The position numbers and the translations under genes were made by a program. Below the pieces are notes generated by a model that saw only the letters and a list, made by a program, of their open reading frames with translations, searched no databases and had not been told where the DNA came from. A stretch of DNA of 60,000 bases from Bolinopsis microptera (Eukaryota; Ctenophora; Tentaculata; Lobata; Bolinopsidae): NCBI RefSeq assembly GCF_026151205.1, contig NC_087077.1, positions 18,090,475 through 18,150,474 of the forward strand, read 5' to 3'. Below, one piece after another: positions 51,479 to 60,000 of the stretch; the first letter of the stretch is position 1; every line of letters starts with the position of its first letter.

Positions 51479-54400
51479 CGAGCTGCTTCACATTGGTGAA
51501 GGTATGCGAAACACTGACAAACAAGGATTCTGATCCTCAACAACAAAAAAGCACCAATGGAGCTAAAAATGGACAAATAAATTCGCCATACAATTTCAGC
51601 TGTCTATTTTGTTCCCTAGATGACGATGACTGGCTCATAAATTAAACTAATTGATATGCATGCACTGGGCACCTGGTACAACGAATTGAGAAAATGAGCG
51701 AACAGCTGAACACTAGTTACTTCCCATCATTTACAACGAAGCCCTTCAGCTTCTAAAAAAATCCCGAAAAAAGAACGGCAAAAATAAATGCAGATCTCAG
51801 TTTTTGCGTTTTTTGACTTTCAAGCAACAAATCTAGAAAATACAGGAAGGTGAAATACAGGTGAATATCACCAAGTAACTGGTCTGTAAAGGCTTCCCAG
51901 TTAGAATATGGATATTTAACGTTGTCAACAAGTCCACCTGATGAACGATAATGATGAACATCAACAAAGTTATGATGAGATTCCCGCTACCTTATAAGGT
52001 AACTAAGGTGGCAGGAATGTCATAATGTCACGTGACCACAGATTGTGTTACAATACACTTTTCTGCATCAATATGAGCAATAAGACCGCTCTTAAGATGG
52101 CCGTGTAGTCAATTACTGAAACATATTTTAAAGTTTACAGTGATTTAAGAGTAGGGTGGCCTGGCAACCAAAATAAAGCTATCCGGGCAAGTTAAACGCA
52201 GGAGTATGTGGTACCATGCATTTGGATTCCATTAGCTGTCTCAAATTAGGTGGTAAATATCAAAGCATGTAGGCATTGTACAGCAAAGTATGCATATCTT
52301 GGATCATTATGCGTCTATGATAACGGAGAGAGACAATGCATGCCCATATTTGGGCATAGTACATCCATTACCAGCGTCCAGCACCTACTTTGAATTATTT
52401 ACTGCCAAATGGTTCATTAAAATAAAGTCACGAATATAATATTGTCATGAATCTCGTAATTTCAGATTCAGAGCAATCTGCTGCATCATCAATTGCATCA
52501 TCAAATCCATTGATTATTGACGATTCGCTATTGTAAAGCGATCAGCTAAAGTTCAAACCACTTTTGAAAGCTAAAGAAGGGGAACAAACGAACAGATATA
52601 ACAAACGGTGGTCGCAAGTGGAGCGAACAACAGCAATTAAAATTCCTGAGGTACACAGTACACTGACGACATATGGTGCGGTCGCTACCTGTACGCCTCT
52701 TCTACCGACCATCCTCAGTAATTGTGAGACGATCTTAGCGCCTCTTCCACGAGGTATCCTTCAGAACGCGCGGCTCTGTGCAGTCACATGTTATTTTTTG
52801 TTACTTCTCTTGTCACGTGAAAGGTATCGGTTGCCATGGAAACACGAAGTCAGATCAAATACCCTAGCCACAACCGGCTCTGTCCCTCATACTGGACAAA
52901 CAACGGTCGCATGTGCTGGTCCTTCGGGGTCGGTTAAAGCTGGCTTTTTTATTATTTCGGTAGAAGTGATAGGTCTGGTGTTTCAGTTTTAATGTTAAAA
53001 ACTTCATTTCAAATATCACCTTATTCAGACTATTTCTGAGTTTGACTTCATCCCAAGGCTGTGCTCACACCCAAGGAGCCAAGGTTATTCAATATTCATC
53101 GAAAATACCGCCAAATAAAAGTGATCATCAAGCAATAGCATCGACTGTGTTGATTCGACCCTCCCTTCTAATTAAAATTTAAACGTAATAAACCTTTCAT
53201 CGTTTATCGGGTGGAGCTATGGAGATATGTCCTAAGTCGTAATTCACAAGCTGCTTTACGATTTAAGTAAAAAAGCTCACTACTTTCGGCCATGATACTA
53301 CGGTAAGTATAGGTGCTGCTTGATGATAAAACCAGAATATGTGTGATCTCCAGACGATGCAGTAACTTCTACATTATTACCGAGCCTGGTTAGTGATAAG
53401 CACTGCTAATAACCAGTGTAACTGGCTCGTCATAATCGATAATCCACAGATCACGTCTGATATCGTGGGAAAGGATCAATGCAGTGAAGTAAATGGAAAG
53501 TTTGTCATGTGAGTAGGCACTAGGGAACACTACTCACATACAAGCTAAGTACAGACAAAACGGTGAGACAATCCCTCAAATTCAATGAATGCAGGGCAAA
53601 TATTAGGGGATCCGAAAGTCTTAACAAGATTACAGCTGGATGATTTCATTCCCCGAATTGATGATCTCATGGGCCACTGTAAACACGATTTATTGAATTA
53701 TTAAGTGCACCTGATTGGTAAAAGTTTCAACCAGGGGTGGGTCCTGGGTAACTCATGAATATGCACAACTCCACAAGTTACGATGTGAGGAGTATATTTA
53801 TGACATTGATAATTGAGCTTGTTGCCATGGTGCTTGGCTGGTGGTTAATTGGAAACCGGGCTAAATGTATCATATCACTGCTTCATTTAATCCATTTATT
53901 AATCAAATTTGTCATCTATTGATAATAAATATATTGATTAATTGGGGTATTTTTAGATAACCTTTATCTACATGGAGATTGGAGAAGGAGAAAAGTATTA
54001 AGATACGTGATCACTATACAAAACGTGACAATTACATCGGTGAAATGAAATCTGTGGAAATGGGGACTGGAGCCGATAACAAACAAAGTCCTAATTGTTA
54101 AATTTGAGACGGAAAACAATTGTGTCGAGCTGTAGCACTCTCTGTACTGATAACAATAACATTATCGGTAATATTGGACCTTTCGGCTCAGTTCTGTAGT
54201 ACACTTCCGAAACACTTCCATTTTTGCAGGACAACAGCTGCGAGAAAATTTAAAACAATAACACGAGTAGTGCTACCAGTACGCAATATAGTAACTGTAA
54301 GAGCAGAGAGTCCGGGACGAAAAACAACTGTACAATTTATTGGAAATGAAAATAACTTCAATATAACCTTTGATTTGACACCCTCAGCTGCAAATTCGAA

Positions 54401-57216
54401 AGCTAGCCTCGGATATATTCATAAAGCAGCAAAGGAAAGCATGACGAACTAACTAAGACAAGCATATCCAACCCTCCTAGTGGTTGACATAAATTAACAA
54501 TTATAATCCGTCGTTGGTCAGAAATTATCAGCAAATTGACTCACAAAATGCAAGCCAGCCAGCTCGGATAGCCTCGTCAAGCACGAGTTAGAGAATGCAG
54601 GCAGAGAGCATAACTGTTTACTGATTGTACATGACGAGTAAGAAAATAATACTCAGTTAAGTACGCATATTGTTGAATACTCTGCATTTTTGTGCAACTG
54701 CAGATTTACAATAACTGAAATTTGGCACCGCACATTAAGTATACTAATACAGAATACTATTACTTTTACGACGGTCATGAATTATACGCTGTTTTAATCG
54801 GAATTATAATGTAAGTTGTTTTCAATTTGAACTGAAAAAATGTAAATTATTCACACTGAATCAAGCGGCACAAATTCATAAGAATATAGCGATGCAGTAT
54901 TTGAATAAGTTTACACCAATTTTCCATAAAACATCCAAAAGATCGAACGTCTCCTTCCAAAATCAATGAATCATCCTCATTCCTCCGAATTATCATTGGC
55001 CAACTATTAAACGGACAGATCTTACGGAACTCATTAAGTAAAGCAACAAACGCTAGACCATAAGATAAACCGAGTCTAATGTCCGTATAGACCTATAGTA
55101 TAGTCCTATAGGCTGATGAAACTCAACGATACTATTACTCTTGCACCTGTGCTGCTTAACAGGATATGTTCCATTAACTGCGGTTTGGAGATCTGCCATA
55201 ACTTTAGTATCGTAGCACATGCTGCGCTAAGTTGTGCTACAAGGTTACTCGAGCCAGCACAAACTCAAAGTTAAAACTTATAAGTTTACTTTAGTGCGAT
55301 ATTTACTATTACAAAGTTGTAAGTTAAGCAATAACAGGATATGGTAGGTAGCCCTTTTGGCCAACACATTTAATAAAATAACCGTTTCAATTAATGTGCT
55401 TCTGAGCACCGTGTAGAAGGCGGCTTATTGGTTACTCCAGTAAACGGTATAAATTGCTTTGTCAAATTTCAAAACAATATCCGCAATTACCAGGCTAATT
55501 AAATTCAAATGACAATCCTCAAGGAAAATGGAAAAAAGAACGAACAAATTAGGTCAGTCGGGCCCAATTAGCCGCCCCACCATTACAGTCACTCCACTAT
55601 TTAGTGACAGTATAGATAAGACTAGAGGATAGAAAACTACAAGAGTTAAAGTAGGTATTGTTAAACGCGAGGGTAAACTTAAAGGCGGTCGTGTATCGTG
55701 TACGGGCCTTGCCCTTAGTAAAGGGTTAAAGTTACCCTGGAATTGTCCGCGTCCAATTAAAGGTGCTAAAAGGTATCGGAACGAAGTGAGATGTGAGAGC
55801 GTGCCTTGACTGCCTCACACCAAACCAATACACAATTGCCTACTTAACTACTTACACAAGCGTCATACAAGCTCAAAGAACCGGCTGCCCTGTGGATATC
55901 GTTCAATTGGTCAGTTTATTAACCCAGGTTAATAAAAGCGACAAATTCCAAATTGTGGCAATACAACACATCAACGGCAAACGGGAGAGATGCTACCTGC
56001 ATGTTAATTGAGCAAATATTAATGGTCCGGGTTACCAAACATTAACAAATAAAATATAAATGCCAGCATTCCGGAGCATCAAGTATGACCACACGTACAT
56101 TACAAAATCCCGTGGTACAGTGGAGATGATAAAACTGTGATAAAGAGAAGAAATCAGTCTCACGGTGTGCCCGATTAAAGGCCGATACACGGGCCGCTTC
56201 CTGGCCCCGACGACGGTAAGGATCCTGCAAATGCCAAGTATTTGAGCAGGAGCAGACTTAACGGCAACATGGGATTGGGATGTCACGTTTTTATGTGATG
56301 ATACGAACCGAAGGTGAAAACGATTACGAGTACGGTTAAAAAATAACAGTAAATATAGACTTTAACTTAAAGTCGGGTGAAGCATAATGTGCAGTTGATG
56401 GAACAGAGGATGTAACATAAACAACGGAAAAAACACAGAATCTGGAACAAAATGGGGAACAGAGTAGATCACTTGTCACAGTATATAAAACACAGAACAG
56501 CAACATAAGAACATAGTATTAGTAGTCAGCAGATCAGTAACTAAGGTAAGTTAATATTTAATAATAAAAACAAGCTCAGTGGCAGAACTCAAACTCAAAG
56601 AAGAGTATCTCGATATCATCTCCCTCGTGGACAGGAAGTAGGGATCGATAGGGCGTCTGGTGCGTACAATACTATTACCTTGGTGCTTCCTGTTGCTATC
56701 GTTACCTGACAATGTACCAGCCAATCCCCAGGCAAGGTGTCGAGCTGAGTTATTGTGTACTGATCCGTGCAGGGTGGTGCTGGAGCGTGGTACGTGGTAA
56801 TACGGCTACATTGGCAATTGGAATTACTGTACGTGCAATTACTGCACGTGTTCAATGTTGCATGCAGCAGCGTGCTGGTAAATGAGTGCCCTTAGAACAA
56901 TCGGTAAACTTTCACTAATCACTATAACCAGTACCACAAATACAATTCAAATGCTTATAATTATACACTCAAGTGGTATGCAGTATGGCGAAAAGCTAAG
57001 CTATAACTAAATCAGTAAAAATGTTGGGCGGCTAATTCATAATTATGGGCACATATTAATATTATGCCTATGGTCTGCTATGCCGGACTCATCAATTTGT
57101 GTTATTGTTATGTGTTAGCCTTTTCGACAAATTTTCGAAAATTCTGCTTATATTTAATGGGCGGCGCTTAGCCGGTCATTCCGCTAAAAGGGCCCCCGAC
57201 AGTTGAGACCAACTAT

Positions 57217-57261
57217 GGAAGCGCATGTGTGTCAAAAAAATAATGATACACATGCGCTTCC
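57217..57261. repeat. hairpin, 18-bp arms
   Basis: GGAAGCGCATGTGTGTCA pairs with TGATACACATGCGCTTCC with one mismatch. Confidence 0.9.
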
Positions 57262-57267
57262 TAGGTA

Positions 57268-57305
57268 GCGTATGTGTGTCAAAAAATTTTTTGATACACA
57301 TGCGC
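57268..57305. repeat. hairpin, 19-bp arms with no loop
   Basis: GCGTATGTGTGTCAAAAAA pairs with TTTTTTGATACACATGCGC with few mismatches. It shares the GCGCATGTGTGTCA arm with its neighbour; a third half-copy (CATGTGTGTCATTTTT) lies at 57339. Confidence 0.9.
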
Positions 57306-57572
57306 TAGCAGGTTTATCATGTATATCATTAGGTGGCCCATGTGTGTCATTTTTGTAAAATTGCTGTAAAATCTCTATTTAATATTCTAATCACTATCTT
57401 TATCTATTTGTATATGTATTTTATTTTTATCCTTATCTCTATTTTATCTTTAAACTCCTCTCCGCTCGCCTCCCGTGTGAAACGAGCGCGCCTGCACGCT
57501 GCAGTGGCGCGAAAGCACATGGTTAGGTTAAAGCGCGTGTACTGTTGCTGCACAGGCTATAATATATGTTAA

Positions 57573-57690
57573 TTGACGATGTCAATTCATCGCAGCTCGG
57601 CGAGGCACAGTAGCGCATTTTACCGATTTAGCGTTGCAAGAAGCATAATCAATAATTGAATGCGCGGCGCGGCACAGTAACGCATCGTGC
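57573..57690. repeat. dispersed 120-bp module (relative of 21150-21270)
   Basis: It shares GATGTCAAT-CATCGCAGCTCGG, GAGGCACAGT and GCATCG-GCTACAA with the earlier copy, at visibly lower identity than the 58036 module. Confidence 0.8.
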
Positions 57691-58035
57691 TACAAGCTAT
57701 AATATTTATAAACATACTCATTGGAGAATAGAGCTATGGAGGAATGAAGCTGCCTGCTGCGCGTGCGGTAGAATGACAGGCTGAGCGCCGCCAAGTATTG
57801 CATATTGAAGCGTGTACGCCGACGCATGACAGGCGAGCTCCTGTGTCCTGGGATCGTGCGCGAAATTCGAAATGCAATTCGTGTATCAAGACAACTGCCA
57901 AGTGCCAACAATGTGTTTATTGTTATAAATGATAATGGACTAACCAGTTTCGGGATACTTCGTAGCAGTACTAGCAAGCTTGCCGCGCATCGATCCAATA
58001 ATGCTTCTTGTCGTAAGGCCACCTTGTTTGTCGTT

Positions 58036-58155
58036 TGACGGATGTTACTCGTCTAAATTTCTTCGAAGTAGCGCGCGCCGCTTTCTTCTCGAAATGCCCG
58101 ATGGCACGAGCTACGAAGTAGCGCGCGGCGGGCCAGATCATTAACAATGGTCAAG
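58036..58155 (+). repeat. dispersed CG-rich module, copy 2
   Basis: Nearly identical to 25324-25451 apart from a short deletion after TCTCGAAATG and a few substitutions, one being CGCGGCGG for CGCGCCGG. Confidence 0.88.
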
Positions 58156-58229
58156 TTTGTCGTTAGATATGGACACGTTCATTTGAGTTTGAGGATATTG
58201 GTAAATATAAGTGACCCTATTAAAAGGCA

Positions 58230-59760
58230 CAGTGTAGTTGACTTTGTCACACTATGAAATTACTTAAACCCTTGATGGTTAGGATAATCGTCTCATCCTC
58301 CAGGCTAACTTTGTCACATAACGATATCTTAATCAGGTGATAAGATATCGCTTAAATACGGCCGGCACGGAAATGGTTACATTGTCACACTATAAACATG
58401 TGACGGAGTAAATATGGACCCCTTGCTGCCGTTTTTAACCAAATTTTTGAGTGTCCAGTTGATTGGATGGGTACATATGACCATTACCTACATATTTGAC
58501 GACTTTTTTCGTTAGATGGTGCATTCAGGTTTACTCTGTCACACATTAAAGAAAATATGTGATGAATGTTTAGGGCACCCTGATAAGCAATGCTGAGTAG
58601 TGTCAGTTTATTTGATGGCCTGGAAGTGCTGGGAATTGTTATTATATCATATAGTCGTAAGGAATTAAAACACAGAAGGCACAACCAAGCTTACTTTGTC
58701 ACATAATCTTGATGATATCTGAACATGTGTGAAATTGAACAAATAATGATATACCAGCTTAAACCCCTTATATTATACGTACTATGGATCAAACAACACT
58801 GCTAGTACCATGCACCAGTCACATAAATCATTATCAGGTGGTAATATGTTAACAGTGTCACAATTAAACTACCGCTACATGGTCAAAAATAGGGTAATTT
58901 CGTCACAAAAAATTATTATAACTCTGTTAGCTCCTTGCTGGCAAAATAACTAGTTTATCGAAATTTTTTTGATGATAAAGTTACATAGTATTCTAATAGA
59001 GGTATAGTTCTTCAAAATAGGGGCAAGACATGTTCACTTTGTCACATCAGTTATTATAAGAGTTAGGTAATCGTCATCAGATTAAAAGATATTTTTCGTA
59101 GTTTGGATCGATTAATACTTTAATATACCTGTAATAAATCCTATGCCAATTTTAACACACTATCTTGATACTGTTGGGACAGGGAAAGTTAATTTTGTCA
59201 CATTTTCAATGTCTTTGACAAATTAATCTAAATTTTTTAAATTGAGTTCTTATGTTCTGGACAATATTCTTCCAATCGTTTATGAAAGAATGTTGAATTC
59301 TAATAGAGTTATAGATCTTCAAAATAGGGGCAAGACATGTTTACTTTGTCACATCAGTTATTATAAGAGTTAGGTAATCGTCATCACATTAACATATATT
59401 TTGTTGTAGTTTGGATTGATTTATATAGGTAATAAAGCAGCCTATGCTAATTTTTACACACTATCTTGATATTGTTGGGGCATGAAAAGTTAATTTTGTC
59501 ACATTTTTAGTGACTTTGACAAATTTAACCTAAAATTGTTAAACTTAAGCTCTGATGTTCTGGACAATATTCTAATAGAGGTATAGAATATAGATCTTCA
59601 AAATAGGGGCAAGACATGTTTACTTTGTCACATCAGTTATTATAAGGGTTATTATAAGAGTTAATATTATAAGAGACTATTTCATTCTATAATCATTGTT
59701 CTTAACCTATTTACGATTTCGTATAATTTTTTGTGACAATGTTAACATCAACTGATCTTA
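58230..59760 (+). repeat. diverged tandem array with a conserved TTTGTCACA core
   Basis: A TT(G/A)ACTTTGTCACA-like core recurs near 58237, 58305, 58374, 58530, 58690, 58848, 58893, 59031, 59187, 59338, 59485 and 59617. The core is better kept than the sequence between. From about 58991 the array becomes a younger repeat of roughly 275-305 bp (ATTCTAATAGAG(G/T)TATAG, CAAAATAGGGGCAAGACATG), present 2.3 times to about 59660. Confidence 0.85.
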
Positions 59761-60000
59761 ACTTGCATCAACTACATTGTCATCATATAAAATTTTCCCG
59801 CCTTTCAAACCAAAATCAGATATAAATAATTCGCCCAAAATTTTAAATTCCATATATTGTGACAGAATTAACCTCATTTCCCAATAACCGAGTGCCTGTA
59901 TTAGCTATATATTCAAAACAACATATTTTAGGGCTATGATTGGTAGAGCAACCATCAAATAATGAGTTGAAAGGGTTTTGAGGACACCTCACAGTAGAAA
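59761..60000. other. window edge, nothing recognised
   Basis: AT-rich sequence with one inverted core (TGTGACAGAATTAAC at about 59859), probably the fading end of the preceding array. Confidence 0.4.

Larger units (their letters stand above)
46976..57158. other. long region with no supported gene
   Basis: It holds three small tandem repeats (listed separately) and otherwise AT-rich single-copy sequence. Open frames at 48083, 52564, 54120, 55793 and 56616-56855 were examined. They lack an ATG start, splice support or a recognisable domain. The minus-strand segment 56705-56855 is Cys-rich with a possible donor (CATTGTCAG|GTAACG) and is the best candidate for an unrecognised exon. Confidence 0.45.
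57159..57795. mobile_element. composite inverted-repeat element, about 635 bp
   Basis: The left end GGCGGCGCTTAGCCGGTCAT and the inverted right end (GGCGGCGCTCAGCCTGTCAT on the minus strand) match at 18 of 20 bases. These ends resemble the start of the 83-bp element at 22772 (GGCCGCGCTCAGCTTGTCAT). The element contains two hairpins (57217-57305) and the 120-bp module shared with 21150-21270. I could not define a clean target-site duplication. Confidence 0.5.

Noticed and set aside
52564-52992. 142-codon plus-strand open frame
   Set aside because: No ATG anywhere in it, no recognisable domain, and no clear splice context.
54120-54452. 110-codon frame with a hydrophobic start resembling a signal peptide
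   Set aside because: It begins with TTG, not ATG, and matches no family.

Overview
The window is animal nuclear DNA, AT-rich. Its coding sequence is in short exons with GT-AG introns, and the gaps are dense in tandem repeats and small transposon remnants. The proteins are metazoan: a cAMP phosphodiesterase 4 with UCR1 and UCR2, an organic solute transporter alpha (SLC51A) homologue, and a small EF-hand protein. The divergent PDE4 and 500-bp dinucleotide arrays suggest an invertebrate. I cannot name the phylum.

Layout. (1) 1.7-17.8 kb, plus strand: a PDE4 gene. Eleven common exons (13241-17845) can be read without a frame break. Upstream are three alternative 5' coding starts that all splice in phase 0 to 13241 (1719-1810 plus 3402-3474; 9258-9398; 10627-10707). 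A fourth candidate start (14044-14150) joins the next exon in phase 2. The first donor is embedded in a 32-copy minisatellite made of the exon end plus the splice donor. The second donor lies a few bases from a Tc1/mariner-type MITE. (2) 19.4-19.8 kb, minus strand: a two-EF-hand protein, tail-to-tail with PDE4. (3) 20.4-27 kb: a hAT-type MITE and a higher-order repeat array with its own insertions. (4) 28.0-32.3 kb, minus strand: a four-coding-exon SLC51A-like transporter with a roughly 300-residue cytosolic tail. Its third intron holds a second hAT-type MITE. (5) 32.3-60 kb: no gene I can support. It holds a retroelement insertion with poly-A tail and target-site duplication (40.2-40.7 kb), a (TC)n and a (GA)n array of about 500 bp each, several minisatellites, a composite inverted-repeat element (57.2-57.8 kb) and a divergent TTTGTCACA-spaced tandem array (58.2-59.8 kb).

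The three genes do not form an obvious pathway. PDE4 hydrolyses cAMP, the EF-hand protein probably binds calcium, and the transporter would move steroid or bile-acid-like solutes with a beta subunit that is not in this window. I found no clearly new molecular system. The most unusual feature is the PDE4 5' region: several promoters, a splice donor amplified into a minisatellite, and a transposon beside another donor.
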